Part shown: in pieces, positions 23,101 through 35,379 of the stretch
Numbering within the stretch: position 1 is the stretch's first letter
Layout: every line of letters starts with the position of its first letter
Assembly (NCBI RefSeq): GCF_025024155.1
Contig: NW_026251737.1
Coordinates: 248,001-312,000 of the forward strand
Length of the DNA stretch: 64,000 bases
Direction: 5' to 3'
Origin: Gamsiella multidivaricata
Lineage: Eukaryota; Mortierellomycota; Mortierellomycetes; Mortierellales; Mortierellaceae
The notes under the pieces: generated by a model
Database searches by the model: none
What the model was told of the DNA's origin: nothing
The model's input: only the letters and a program-made list of their open reading frames with translations
Program-made: the position numbers and the translations under genes

Positions 23101-24337
23101 GTTGTGGCATAGGCTCAGAATACAACTGCTGCTCCTGCTGTTGCTGCTGTTGCTGCTGTTGCAATCTCCGTGTCTGGCGGGCCATTCTCTCAGTCCTGGC
23201 CTCACGATCGTTATCAGCTCGTCTCGGATTAGTGCGAGACTCCTTGGGAATGGTAGGGCCGAGTCCCGGGGATGTCATCTTCTGCAGCATCTCCTCGTAC
23301 TGATCCAGCGATGGCAGACCGTTGTCATCCGTGGACGCGTATTGAGTAGGAGCCTCCCTCCTCTTTGGAACCGACTTCTGAGCGGCTCTAGGCGATCCGT
23401 GTGGGCTTGTGACTTGATCCATGGATTGCATCAATGACTGAGATAGCTGGACTTCTTGCTGATAAGTACGGTTCATGGACGGGGGCGAGGCGTCTGAGGG
23501 TGTTTGTCGGTGCTGTCGCAGCGATTGCTGTTGGGAATAGTATGGCGCTTGCTGGTGATCAATTGCCTGGCCATCTACGATTGGAGTACCATAACTCTGA
23601 TATCCCGGCGTATCGCCCGGTTCGGTGGCCGTCAGGTCCGAGCGAACTGTGCCGTTCGAGTCGGCCCGTGTGAAAGAGCTGGACTGGTGAGCATATGTGC
23701 CGTCCTGTGAATTCTGGTATTGCTGGTGTTGCCATGGATGCTGCTGCTGTAATGGATGTTGAGACGGCAGATATGCGTAGGATGAACTGTTGTTACTGAG
23801 TTGACTGACATGGCTCATATGGCTCATATGGTTGCCGCCGTGATTATAGCCATAGTTCATGCCTGCACTGAGATTACTGGCATTGCTATTGCTTCTGTTC
23901 CTGTTGGTGGAATACGAGGCGGAGGAGACTCGTGCTGGTGCTACTGGTGGCTCGTGAGAAGGCGCCAGGACAACTCCGGCGTGGAAGCCATGGCTATTGT
24001 AGGGTGTAGAGTAGGCTGCATTCTGCTGGTACTGCGAAGGATCTGCCGAGGCCCAGCTCTTGAAGGAGCTCACCGATTCGGTCGATGGTTTCTGTTGTGA
24101 AGAAATAAATGAAAGTCAGGAACGCATTTTTTTAAAGTTTAAAGCCTGTTAGTTTCAGTGCATAATCTATCGCGAAGGATTGATACTCACCATGGCCTGG
24201 TCATTATATGGGTTCCAATCGGTCGATTCGACCGGGATGTTGTGTCCCTCTTGGAATTGGCTGGGAGACATATATCGCTGCTGTTGCTGTTGTTGTTGAT
24301 GACCTGAGGTAGTGGCGGTATTGTACCTGGAGGCCAT
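20177..24337 (-). CDS. large coiled-coil protein with disordered Ser/Gln-rich N-terminal half
   Basis: 1353 residues. Exons 24337..24191 and 24091..20177; the junction reads DQAM|KPSTES in frame. Residues 1 to about 780 are Ser/Pro/Gln-rich with poly-Gln runs and several SP/TP sites, probably disordered. From about residue 800 to the end the sequence is a nearly continuous heptad coiled coil (for example RLKKRVSTLEKELETISSEL), very rich in Glu, Gln and Leu. No globular domain is recognised. The shape suggests a scaffold or cytoskeleton/polarity protein, but I cannot name the family. An additional upstream exon is possible: ATG 24896 to 24858 (13 codons, donor GAG|GTAAGC) spliced to 24355 (CTCAG|TCT) enters the same frame and would add 19 residues. 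Confidence 0.8.
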
Positions 24338-25557
24338 TTTGGCGGCGATAAGAGACTGAGGGATTGAGGAGAAGTGAGAGCAGGAGGCGATGAAGAGAAG
24401 AAGAGAAGGTTATTTGGTCTTCATCCGCGAGGCGAGATGAGAGATGAGCGAGAGAAATGAGTCGAGTGGAGTCAAGTCGAGATGAGATGAGGAAGTGGAA
24501 GTGAAAGTGAAGGTGATGGTGCAGGTGAGAGGAGGTGGAAGAGAAAAGAAAACCTACTATTGGAAGAGGCACACTGCTCAGAGGTACAGACAGCAGACAA
24601 ACAGACCACCAAGGAATGTTAGCGTTAGCCTAGTCTAAATTACTAACGTTGTAAATAATGCAGAGGGCGAATGGAAAAGACTACAATAAGTGTAATATGT
24701 GTTTGACTAAAAAGGATTCGCCCCCTTTTGGCCCTTTTTTTATTGCTGTTGTTGATGTTGTTGCGGCTGCCGTTGTTGCTGTGAGGAGGGATAAATAAAT
24801 GAACGCAGAGCCCGGGGGCATCCATGTGTCTGGTCCAGCCCCGTCTGGCGTGCTTACCTCAGTGGAGGGCGCATTGGTCCCGAAGCCATGAAGCATAGCA
24901 AATTGTGAAGGTCTTCATTCTCCAGTCTCCGCCTTTAATTGCATTTTCTCGGTTTTCCTTTTTCTTGGCTTCAATTGCTTTATTAGAAAACCCAAAAGGA
25001 GAATCCCCTAGAAACACAATCATTCAAAGACACCATCATGGCTTTAATAAATCAAAGACGTCCTCGGTCAAGAACCAATTGAGTGTCTGCGAGTAGACGC
25101 CATCTGAGAGCCGACCTGAAGCACTTTATAGCCGTGTAAGTTTAAAAAGCCCTACCTACTCATCGGTCCAATCCGAGTCAAGTCCAGGCTTCTTGTACGA
25201 CTGTCAGAGCATAGCATGCTGTTGCTGATGCATGCGGAACGCGCCTTCTATCCACAGTGGCCAACCAACCTACCCACGCCTCATCTTCTACGTGTTCGCC
25301 TAGAATTGTCTCTGATGTCTGGGTGCACGCGACTCGTACGCGGTCTGGGAAAGTTATTTTTAGATTTGTTGCACTATTCGACCTCTCACTTTTTAATCGA
25401 CCTCAAAACGATCACCATTACCTTCCACGAGAATTGGATCATCTAGTTTGTCATGGCCTGCTGCTCATGTCCCCCTGCACATCCGCTACGCCCTCTTTCT
25501 GCAATTCATGATTCAATCTTACACATCAACGTTCTCCCTTCACAACATCTCATTTAA
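24338..25557. other. divergent intergenic region, coiled-coil / NOX genes
   Basis: Starts of two divergent genes flank this stretch. The left part contains probable 5' leader of the coiled-coil gene, including the possible 13-codon exon at 24858-24896. The right part is presumably the NOX promoter. No other gene is seen. Confidence 0.5.
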
Positions 25558-27450
25558 ATGTCGACAGCCGTCAAAGGTCTTATCTCAGCCTGCCATGTCG
25601 CCATCTTTATCTACGGCTTCCAGCTCCAGAGGAACGATAGGGAGCTCTCCGACATCAATACCATTGGATTCTCAATCTACTGCTCCAGAGGAGCGGCCCT
25701 CTGCCTCGCATTTGACATGACCTTGATCATGTTGCCAGTCTGTCGCAAGCTGCTTTCGTATATCTCGCGCATTATCTTTGCCCTCCTCCACATCGGCCAG
25801 GGTACCATCTCTGAAGGTGATCATTCCGGCCTGACCAACTACCACAAATACCTCGCCTACCATGTTCTCGTCTTCCTCGTCATCCATGTGCTTGGTCATT
25901 GTGTCAACTTTTATCGTCTGGAGCAATTGGGACGAGGCAGTGCCATGTCGTACCACTTTGGTACCTGGGCTGGAGTCACAGGATACTGGATGCTGCTCTT
26001 ACTCGGCATCATGTTCATCACTGCCCACAGGAATATTCGGAAGAGAAACTACGAGGTATTTTGGTACACGCACCATCTCGCACTCTTCGTCATGGCATTT
26101 TTTGCCTTCCACGGCTATGGCTGCTTTGTCAAGACAAACGAGGGCCAGTGTCGAGGCTACGGGTCATGGAGATACGTCGTTCTGACATCGCTGATCTTCC
26201 TGACTGAACGAGCCCTCCGCGCTTTCGAATCAAGACAGCCTATTGCTCTTTCATCGGCCATTGCACATCCGGGAGGTGCAATTGAACTCAACTTCAAGCA
26301 GCCATCGATTCATTACCGACCAGGACAGCACCTGTACCTCAACATACCCCAATTGTCGAAGTACGAGTGGCACCCTTTCACCATCACCTCCTCGCCCATC
26401 GAGCAATACATTTCGCTGGATATTCGACAGGATGGCGACTGGACAGAACAACTCGGGCGATTTCTCGGTCATGGACCGGAGACGCCTCGACTGGAGCAAG
26501 CGCAGGTGGTTCGAGATCGATCTCTGCTACCCTTGATTAGAGTCGACGGCCCTTATGGCGGCCCCAAAGATGACGTCCTGAACTTTGACCATGCGGTTCT
26601 AATCGGGACAGGGAACGGAATAACGACCTTTTCAGGCATCCTTCGACACATTTGGTAAGTTGTGAAGGTATTGCAGGCTAAACATAGATCGACAACCATG
26701 CGAATGGGCGTTACAGAACTAATTATTTCCCATATTCATTATGGTGACACCAGGTTTCGGCATCAGGAAACCCAGAGCTCTCGATTAAAGACATTGGACC
26801 TCTATTGGGTATCGCGCGACACCAACAAACTGGAATGGTTCCAATCCTTATTCTCTATGGAGCAAACGATGGAACTCTTCAGAACAGGATTGATCCGCAT
26901 TCACATCTACTTTACGTCCTCCAGGCCAGTGCGCAATTTACCCCTCAGACGTAGCTCCACGATCCAGAGCTCTAAGACCGGAACCGGCTCTCACCCTCTG
27001 CCGTTGATACAGACAGGAATTACCATACAGGGGCGATATTCAGAGGACGATGACGAGCAGGGGGAGCACGAGGAGCTGCTGTCACCTCTGGACCGTCCGG
27101 CTGGCTCAGAGTCCCTCATCTCTCTTACATCGGTAAGGTCGCCACCGCAATCTAGGTCAGATGCTATGATTAAAACATCAGCGGCAGATACGAGTGCGAT
27201 AATGAGGATATCAGAAAGTATGGAACAAGGCGAGCCAATCATTGGACCTGGTAACATACACTTTGGACGACCTGATTTCGCATCTGTGTTCGGCACTATG
27301 AAGAGTAGGCTGGCGCGAGATGGGGACGCTGTTAGATCAGTTAAAGTAGGGGTGTTTTATTGTGGATCCCTAGGCCTGGGAAGGACCTTGGCACGCGAGT
27401 GCCGACACTGCAGCAGCTCCCGTATCAAGTTTGTCTTTTCCGAAGAATAA
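25558..27450 (+). CDS. NOX: NADPH oxidase (NOX, gp91phox-like)
   Basis: Membrane flavocytochrome that makes superoxide from NADPH and oxygen; 597 residues. Exons 25558..26654 and 26754..27450; the junction reads RHIW|FRHQE. The N-terminal half has about six helices with haem His candidates in HKYLAYHVLVFLVIHVLGH and THHLALFVMAFFAFHG. The FAD site is HPFTITSSP, with DGPYGG following. The NADPH-binding segment begins VLIGTGNGITTFSGILRHIW, and the terminal nucleotide motif is VGVFYCG. Compared with canonical fungal NoxA/B, about 110 acidic and Ser-rich residues are inserted between HIYFTSSRP and NIHFGRPDF. The end reads KFVFSEE rather than the usual ENF. No EF hands are present. MSS51 follows on the same strand after 198 bases. 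Confidence 0.92.
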
Positions 27451-27648
27451 ATCAACCGAATAGATCAAAGATTGGATTGAGCAATGTTCGCAGTTGGTGG
27501 CAAACGGGTACCACTCACGTGAGATTCTGATTCCGCCCTGTTTTGGCCGAATTCACAGAAGCGGTCCCGAGAGTGCCTGAAGAAAAGGATCCAAGCGCAT
27601 CGCATCGCAGCACCGCATCCTGCATTCCAGAACAAGGACAGAAAACAC

Positions 27649-29199
27649 ATGGCATCAAGGATTCGACCACTGGCTCCGGCCTTCAGAACACTGCCCAGGA
27701 CAGCAGCAGCTCGCCTTCCCTCGACAGCAGCAACATCGTCCCTCGCAGCGCAGACTGCAGCTGCAGCAAGACGATCCCTTTCCCTGAAATCCTTTTTCAC
27801 CTCCAGCAAGCCCAAGTCCGATCCATTCACTTCGCAATTCGAACCAGTCCTCGAGCAGGTTAACCTCTTTCATCCCCTCAGCAAGTCTCCCTTGCCCGCA
27901 GTACGCAGCAAAGCAGAATGGATCAACAACCACGGAACATGTCCTGTATGCAAGGAACACGAGCCCGAGGAGAAGAGCAAGGCACCAAAGTACGAGTGCC
28001 CGGATTGTGGATATCCAACCCACTGTAGCGAGGAACATTATAAGATGGACAAGGGGAATCATAAGCATGTCTGTGGGGTACTCAGGGAGGTCAACGAGGA
28101 CGAGCACGACCTTCGATCTGGCCGTCGCATGAAGGAGTTTGAGTTCCCGGGTACGCAAGGGAAATAACAACGCGCGCAGCATGCAGGCAACAGTGGAAAC
28201 CTAGATATTAGAATACTGAAATTCGGCTTTCTTTTTTCCCTCTTGTGTTGTGGTTTCTAGGTGCGCAGCATCGTGATGAGGCGGTCAACCTGTCAAATTG
28301 GGACACTTTCCTCTACACCCGTGGATTCCTCAGTATGAACTCGGAGCGATCGATGCGCCACGTCTCCCATGTCTTGACATACCCTCTCACCATCGGCTCG
28401 GTTCTCCATCAGTCTTCGCCATACCGCCTCGGAAAGGATCTCACTGTTGAGGGATTGAAGTCATTAGCTGGTATGGGCCGATTCGCGTGCACTTTTCTTT
28501 CCTATTGACGAACTATTGGAACCGGTCTGACAAATGCTGACATTCTGTTCCACAGCTCTTCGCCATACACTGCACCCAGCTATCATCGGAGGAATCACTC
28601 AGGCTCAGGATCTTCGCACGACAGCAACACACACCGTTCGCATCTTTTGCTTGGGAGCACGCGCAGAGTCTCACCTCCCACCCCACATTTACATGCAGCT
28701 CGCTTACCTGTTCCCCAACACAGCCTTCCAAATCCATTTCATCGGACCGGACGCGATCCCACCACACACAAAGTCGAAGGATCCCCACCAACATGTACAC
28801 TACGAGCAGATGACATTTGTGTATGACAGTTCTCGCTATGAGGCCTATCACGCCGAGGCAGGACCCTTCAACCCTTATTACGACATCTTCTTCCTCTTCT
28901 CGCCCGGACTCGCTCACCCGGCCACCCGAGAGATGTGGAAGCCGACGATCCCACTCTTGCTCGACACCAAGTGCGCGATCTTTGGAACAGGATTCGATGA
29001 GAACGATGTGATGAACGATGTGAACGAGATTGAGAGTTCGGGATATGAACTCGACTGGTTGATGAAACCCAGGGAGAATGTGTTCAGGAGCTTGAAGCAC
29101 GAGATCAATATGACGGACGTCCGTCAGTCGGCCCAGTGTAATTGGGGCATCTGGGGTATCCGTGGACGCCGATATGATGTTAGGCCTGCGGAGGAGTAG
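27649..29199 (+). CDS. MSS51: MSS51-like mitochondrial COX1 translational regulator
   Basis: In yeast, Mss51 couples COX1 mRNA translation to cytochrome oxidase assembly in the mitochondrial matrix. Exons 27649..28150, 28261..28470 and 28556..29199 give 451 residues, in frame throughout. The first 50 residues are rich in Arg, Ser and Ala with no acidic residues, which fits a mitochondrial presequence. A Cys/His cluster follows (CPVCKEHEP, CPDCGYPTHCSEEHY, KHVC), arranged like the MYND-type zinc site of Mss51. The C-terminal domain (LSNWDTFLYTRGF, RHVSHVLTYPLTI, LGARAESHLPPH, FIGPD) matches the family. Translation activity outside yeasts is less studied, so function is inferred by homology. 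Confidence 0.85.
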
Positions 29200-29595
29200 T
29201 CTTGCAGTCAGCTATTATTTTTTTTTGTTTTTTTTGCGGACTTTGACATAGACTTCCATCTGGGACCCTTTGTAAAGAAAAGAAAAAGAAAGAAAAGGAA
29301 CCCGGCGTCTGCTTCACTATATCCTCCTTGGTATCTCCTCTAGCATTTTATCTCATTCTACATTTGAGCCGCAAAATAAAGAAAAATAGCGTGTCTAGAC
29401 GCTATTCATTATAACCATTTATAATAGTTTATAGTAACGCCAAGAGCGAGAGGAAAGAAAAAAAACTGTCATGTATATGTGCGTGTTTGTGTGCAGGGAG
29501 GATGTGGCCTCTTGGTATAACTATGGTGCTGGCTACAGCTGTGCGTCTGGCTATTCATCAATATGCTGTCGAAAAAAAGCAGCTCCAGGCCGCTT
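29200..29595. other. convergent 3' region
   Basis: Short A/T-rich 3' region between MSS51 and the GPI protein gene. AAAATAAAG near 29375 may serve as polyadenylation signal for MSS51. No gene is seen. Confidence 0.55.
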
Positions 29596-30536
29596 TTAGA
29601 ACAAGGACGACAGGGCGACAGCGTTGGTCGCAGCTGTCAGTGCAAGTGCTAAGGCTCCCTGACTAAAGATAGTACTGGCTCCTGCAGCCTGGAGCTGGGC
29701 ACCCTTAGCGGTGTTCTGAACCAAGGTGATAGGGCCACTAGGTGTAGCCGCGTCCTGGGAAGTCGATCCTGTAGGGACTAACAGAGTAATCGGAGGCGAA
29801 GAAGAATCATATCAGAAGGGTATTCAAGAGTCGAACAAAAAAAAACGAAAAGAAAAGAAGAGAAAAGATTGCAGCAGAATGAACGAAAGGCTCGCCTTAC
29901 CTATGGCAATAGCAGCTGCGGTGCCATTGGCAGCAGCAACGCCCTCGGTCGAGATTGTGAAAGTGTGAGTGTAATAATCGCCTCTGCCTGGTCCATCAGC
30001 GATCCAGAACTCGAGCGCGCAAGAGGATCCGCAGCTGACATTCGGGACTTTGGAAACAGTCAGCTTGTGGTCGCCGAGGACGACATCCTTGCCGAGTGTC
30101 CCGAGACGCTTATAGGCCGCTGGGTCTATATAGGAAAAAAATAAAAAATAAGATAAAAAATAAAAAATAAAAAAAGCGCATAGTGAGTTGTGAGATATGG
30201 TCTTTGGCGCAAGTCTCTAGAGTACTACACTGCATCGATCTTTATGCTTACCTCCGCCAACAAGGAAAATAGTGACAACATCCTGCTTGGATGTTGGGGC
30301 GCTCAGCCTCCAATGAATCTCCGCAGAACTCCCGATCTTCCAGTGGGTAGCTATCGAACGTACAAAATCGGTTGTACAAACATTTCAGATTTTATTTTAT
30401 TTTTTTCGAGTTTTGGGTGTAAGGGAGCTGGTTTAATCATACTAGCAGTTGGGTCGGTGCTCCAGACATCTGCGAGGCAGGTCGAGGTGTAGGCCAAGGC
30501 CGCCAAGAGAAAAGACGCGCGGGTAGTGAGAATCAT
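29596..30536 (-). CDS. GPI-anchored cell-surface protein, Kre9/Knh1-like N-terminal domain
   Basis: Secreted wall or membrane protein of 199 residues. Exons 30536..30443, 30350..30252, 30125..29901 and 29777..29596, all GT..AG and in frame. The signal peptide (MILTTRASFLLAALAYTSTCLA) is clear. The mature part starts DVWSTDPTATTHWKIGSS and follows the Ig-like pattern of the Kre9/Knh1 N-terminal family (HWKIGSSAEIHWRLS, TIFLVGGDP, KLTVSKVPNVSC). A short Thr/Ser/Ala linker with an N-glycosylation site (NGT) leads to a terminal hydrophobic stretch (ALALTAATNAVALSSLF) typical of a GPI signal. These small proteins are abundant on fungal surfaces; a role in beta-1,6-glucan is only inferred from Kre9. 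Exon 4 has two in-frame acceptors 9 bases apart. Confidence 0.83.
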
Positions 30537-32371
30537 TGCCGTCGTATTCGTTATTCGTGTCGTGTCGTGTCGTGTCGTTGAGATGAGGTGAGATGAGTTG
30601 TATCTGTGGAGGGTCGTCAAAAGGTTGCAGAAAAGAGAAAATGCATAGCTGATCCATTTAAACGACTTTTTTATTAGTTTTTTTTTCTCAGGTATGACTA
30701 TGGACGACGATGCTGCTTGATAGTTGCAATGGTAAGTAAAAAAAAAAAAAAAAAAAAAAAAGCCAAGGGCGTCCCTCCAGCTCCTTGTTGGCTCTTCTAA
30801 CAATTGTATTGTATTTCACTGTGCGATAGAAGGGAGTGAAGGGAGTCAAAAAGGATGAGCGCTTCCGTCCACGTCTCCTTGAGGCGCTCGTATGCGCATC
30901 CCGCGTTTGTCTGTAGGAACCAATGTCCTATCTGAACATTCTCTCCCTCTCCCTCTGCCTCTCCATATATAAAAAAAAAAAAAAAAAAAAAAAAGCAAGG
31001 AGGTGCAGCCTCCATGCCCCGACACAAATGTTGCTCCCATGTCGCTTGAGCAAAATAAAGGGAAGTACAGAGGAAACGTAGAAAGAGCATGGGGCGCAAA
31101 ACAACAGCCTTGGAATATCCGAAAATATATTAGAGTGCCTAGTTCTGGGTACAACAGGATCTGTCAAGGGAAAGCAACTGTCCCTGTTAGTAATTGGATC
31201 GACTCAGTTGTCAAGGTTGTCCTCGACATGGACATATGCTATACGGCTGTCGCGTTGATTCGATCGATCGATCGGCAGTGTAGTTTGCTCAGTGCTCAAT
31301 ACACGATTCGTAGTGATCGGTTAAAAGCAGTTTCCCAAGACGATTTCTGGTATTGTACGACTTTCAGTGCTATGTGGGCATAAAAGATAAAGAGTAGTGG
31401 GGTTGTGCGTCAATTGTGTACACGTACCTGCATGCAGCCTCAACAAGGTCCCAGGAAATCAACAAAGTCAGGACACGGAGGCAGGTAGTACAGTACACGC
31501 CATTGGAAAATCAGATTGTGCGATTAAAGTCCAACCCCATGAAGCTGAGCAAAGTTTTAACCGTGGTAAAAAAAAAAAAAAACTTTGTGCGTCCAAAAAT
31601 GTTCGATTTATCAGAATACTGCCGATAAGTCCAGGAGAATGGATTGCAATGTTCCTTTGTGCATGTACAGTACCGCTCCATGGCCGCAAGATGATCGCCC
31701 GTCAATTTGCCACCAAGCTGCTAACGCGACAACAGGCAATGGCGGGGACATCGTTTATGTATGTGCCTGGAGCAGCCAATGGGTAAGCAGGGCAGACAGT
31801 ACAACGAAACAGCAGGTAAAAATGCCATTGGGCAAAGTAGAAGGAAAAAGCTACTGGGTGGGCGGGCGGGCCATCATCGTCAGCAGGGTCTATAGAAACG
31901 TAAATTTCGGTACAATTTTGACAAATAATACAGTCGGATCCCGCATCACATATTAATGTTTTATCCGACAACAGACCCCACTGATCCCCTTTATAAGAAA
32001 CGCAACCACCCCAATTCCCCTCCTCCTCTTCTTTTTCTCCTTCTTCTTCCCCTTCACTTATATTACTTGCAACCCCTCCTTCCTTCTGATCTTTTGTTCA
32101 TAAACGGACGCATCATCGTCAGCCAAAGGACCGACGACCACCAGCAGCAGCAGCAGCAACAACAGCAATAAGCAACCACGTCAGTGTGTGTCAGCAGGGG
32201 CACCAACAGTCGCTCATCCATCACATCGGGGTCAAGCACAGGCACAAGCACAAACAATACCAAGTCGCCAGTCGAGTCTCCACCCTCCCTTTTTTCTGTC
32301 CCAGTTGACCCGTCTTCTACTTCTTTCTCCCTTTCACTTCATTTTTGCCATTTAACTCGATACATTCCAAC
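30537..32371. other. divergent intergenic region, GPI protein / DPL1
   Basis: No supportable gene. It holds two A24 tracts (30738-30761, 30971-30994), a CGTGT pentamer run (about 30557-30577) and, on the right, pyrimidine-rich sequence leading to DPL1. TTTATAAG near 31989 could be a TATA-like element for DPL1, about 380 bases before its ATG. A CAG/CAA run sits at about 32140-32170 in the likely DPL1 5' leader. Confidence 0.5.
30738..30994. repeat. two A24 homopolymer tracts 210 bases apart
   Basis: Runs of 24 A at 30738-30761 and 30971-30994, both on the plus strand, upstream of the GPI protein gene. Unrelated flanks argue against a duplicated element. Confidence 0.9.
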
Positions 32372-34504
32372 ATGCCAGTCTCCTCCGTCCTCGCCAGTCC
32401 GGCTGCACAAATCGTCCAGACTTACCTTAACAACCCACGCCTGAGCAACATCAAGAACCTGGTCTTCATCATCTTCATCTACAAGCTCCTTTCATTCCTC
32501 AACACCACATTCGTGACCCATGGACCCACAAGAACTTACAAAGAGCTCAAAGTTTACCTAAGCGCAGTATGTTATCTTATCAATTTCCCCCCCAAATGCA
32601 TGGCATGATGATGGGCGCTGGATTATTTACACCCCGGAAAAAGGAATCACCTGGAAAATGGGATACTAACATTTCCCTCATGTGAACGATCCATAGCTCG
32701 CCTTCAAATATGCCAAGATGCTCCCTAGTGTAAAGGAAAAACTGAATCGCGAGCTCGGAAAGGCCGCCAAGGATATTGAGGACAAGGTCGCACCTCAGGA
32801 CGACAATTTCCCTCGCTACACGATCCTACCAGAGCGAGGATTCACAGAGGAGGAAATGACTAAGGAACTGGAGAGGTAAATGGCAGTGAATAGAGTTATT
32901 TTGAATTGGGACGTTCTGGACTCTTGGGGATAAGGAATGCAGGAGCAATTGCCATAAGATGCTTATCTGTAGAAAACTTTGGACGAACGAGTTTTTTGTG
33001 GGTCAGGACAGGAGTAGCAAAATGCAATTCGCCAACTCAGCCATGGACATCGGCCTTGTTTCACGAGTTTGTTTTTCTACCTCTTGGTGCGACCAGGAAA
33101 CTCTTAGTAATGCTAATTTATCTAATTTATTTTATCGCATCTTCTACAAACAGATATAGCGAATTGCCCCACACTCGCTGGGAGGAGGGACGTGTCTCAG
33201 GAGCGGTATACCATCACAACAAGATCCTCTCAGACTTGGGAGCCCTCGCATACAGAAAGTTCTCAAGTGCCAACCCATTGCACCCCGAGGTCTTCCCAGG
33301 AACGAGAAAGATGGAGGCTGAGGTGTGCGCCATGGTGTTGCAGCTCTTCCATGCCAGCCCCAAGGCTGGAGCTGTCATGACCTCTGGAGGCACCGAGTCG
33401 ATCCTGATGTCCTGCAAGACCCATCGCGACTGGGGCAAGGAGGTCAAAGGCATCACCAAACCTGAAATGTAAGCGCCGGAAAAAGCTACGGCCCTCATTT
33501 TCCCACCATAATGCAAACTGCTAACAACGAGCCAATGGTATCCTGTCGATGAAAATAGTGTCGCCCCAGTTACCATTCACGCAGCGTTCGACAAGGCCGC
33601 CAGCTACTTTGGCATGAAGTTGATCCACGTTCCTATCGACCCCGTCACGATGCAAGCCGACCTCAATGCTGTCAAGAAGGCCATCAACAAGAACACTGTT
33701 CTTATTGCTGGCTCCGCAGTCAACTACCCACATGGTGTTATGGATGATATTGTTGCTCTGGGCAAGCTGGCCAAGAAGCACAACGTTGGTCTTCATGTCG
33801 ATTGCTGTCTTGGTAGTTTCATGGTGGCGTTTGCGGAGAAGGCAGGATACAAGTTGCCACCATTTGATTTCCGTGTCCCTGGAGTCACCGCCATCTCATG
33901 CGACACTCACAAGTATGGATTCGCACCTAAGGGATCTTCGATCATCATGTATCATACCAAGGAGCTCCGCCGGTACCAATACTTCAGCATGGCCACTTGG
34001 CCCGGTGGAATTTACGCCTCACCCTCCATTGCTGGCTCTCGTCCCGGCGCTCTTATTGCAGGATGCTGGGCTACGTTAATGCACGTCGGACAGGAGGGAT
34101 ACGTTAAGGAAGCCAAGCACATCATTAGCGCGCAGATCAAGGTTCGCAAGGCGATCGAGACCATTCCCAGTCTGTATGTCTATGGTGAACCCAAGACATC
34201 AGTCGTGGCCTTCAATTCGAGAAAGTACAACATTTATGATGTCAGTGATCAGTTGTCAAAGCGCGGTTGGCACTTGTCTGCACTGCAGAACCCTCCGGGC
34301 GTCCACTGGACCAGCACAATCCCAACCGCTGATGCCGCGGATGAGTTTATTTCAGACTTGCAGGAGGTTATGAGCGACTTTGAAGCAGGAAAAATCACAG
34401 AGACGGGGTCGACAGCAGGCATGTACGGTATGGCCGCAACGGTGCCTTCTTCGGTCGTTGCCGAGGTTGCCTGTGCCTTTGTTGACGCTCTTTACAAGCC
34501 GTAA
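32372..34504 (+). CDS. DPL1: sphingosine-1-phosphate lyase
   Basis: PLP-dependent ER enzyme that splits phosphorylated long-chain bases into a fatty aldehyde and phosphoethanolamine. Exons 32372..32566, 32697..32875, 33154..33468 and 33559..34504 give 544 residues with all phases matching. The N-terminus carries one membrane helix ([15 protein letters not shown]). Family motifs are [66 protein letters not shown] and [10 protein letters not shown]. The PLP-binding Lys lies in [13 protein letters not shown]. Length matches Dpl1 (about 550-590). ETFRF1 starts only 281 bases downstream on the same strand. Identification is firm. Confidence 0.96.
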
Positions 34505-34784
34505 ATGATGAGATGTGTAAAAATAAAGAAAAATGAAATTCGAGTCTGGACCTCGTGTCGTGAGGTTATGGGCCATCAAATCCGGCATGTATGCACATAT
34601 GGAATGAATGCATCGTTGGGGGTCTGCTTGCATCAAAGGAAGAATGCTTGCATTAAGAGGGCATGGAAACGGTTCTTACGCGTCGTCATCGAGGTGCTCT
34701 TCCGCAAGCTGCATTCAACACACCCAGTTCATTGCCAACTACTTCACACGACATTCAGCACTCCGATCCCTGCATTTCTACCGA

Positions 34785-35379
34785 ATGAGCTCACAACCAC
34801 GTCAGCGGGTCATTGCACTTTACAAGCAGGTAAGCCATGGAATAACTAACCTGCTCCGCTTGGTTGCTTAGCCGGCACCCCGCGCCCCTCGCTGTTGGGA
34901 GCAATTGGATACTTCTGTTCCAACAAACATCCTTAAGGAACTGTGATACCCGGAGACGACAGCGATACAATTAGACGCATCATGCTAACCATAGTTGCGT
35001 TGCTGACCCGTCAGCTATCATATCTAGGTCGTGAATATCCAGCAGGTTCAGACTACTTCCACAAGAAGCTGAAGACCGCATTCCTAAAGAATAAGGATCT
35101 GAGCGATCCAGCTGAGATTCAGAAGCGAATCGATCTTGGAGATTATGTCTGTAAAGGTTAGTATTTTGAAAACGCGTTCATGGAATCGCCAATTATCTGT
35201 TGCCGTTGCCCTTCTTTATTCTAATTCAAGCCTTGGTACGTTATGCAGAGATCGAGGCGATGTATCATATCAACAAGTACAGGGCTATGAAGAAGCGGTA
35301 CTATGAAGAAAATCAGGCAGAGGACATCCAGAGCAAACTCGAGAATGCAAGCTGGGCAAATGCCTCAGCCAAGAAGTAG
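34785..35379 (+). CDS. ETFRF1: LYR-motif protein ETFRF1 (LYRM5)
   Basis: Small mitochondrial LYR protein; the human homologue binds electron-transferring flavoprotein and displaces its FAD. Exons 34785..34829, 35015..35156 and 35249..35379 give 105 residues from ATG 34785. The match to human LYRM5 is close over the core: LYKQLSYLGREYP with the LY(R/K) motif, YFHKKLKTAFLKNKD, and EIEAMYHINKYRAMKKRYY. An in-frame upstream ATG at 34644 would add 47 residues that are Arg/Ser/His-rich with no acidic residues (MLALRGHGNGSYASSSRCSS...), which could be a presequence; human LYRM5 starts near the shorter ATG. Tail residues after RYYEEN are poorly conserved. Confidence 0.9.

Noticed and set aside
31003..31383. 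126-codon plus-strand frame between GPI gene and DPL1
   Set aside because: No domain, no splice partners, and it starts in the flank of an A24 tract.
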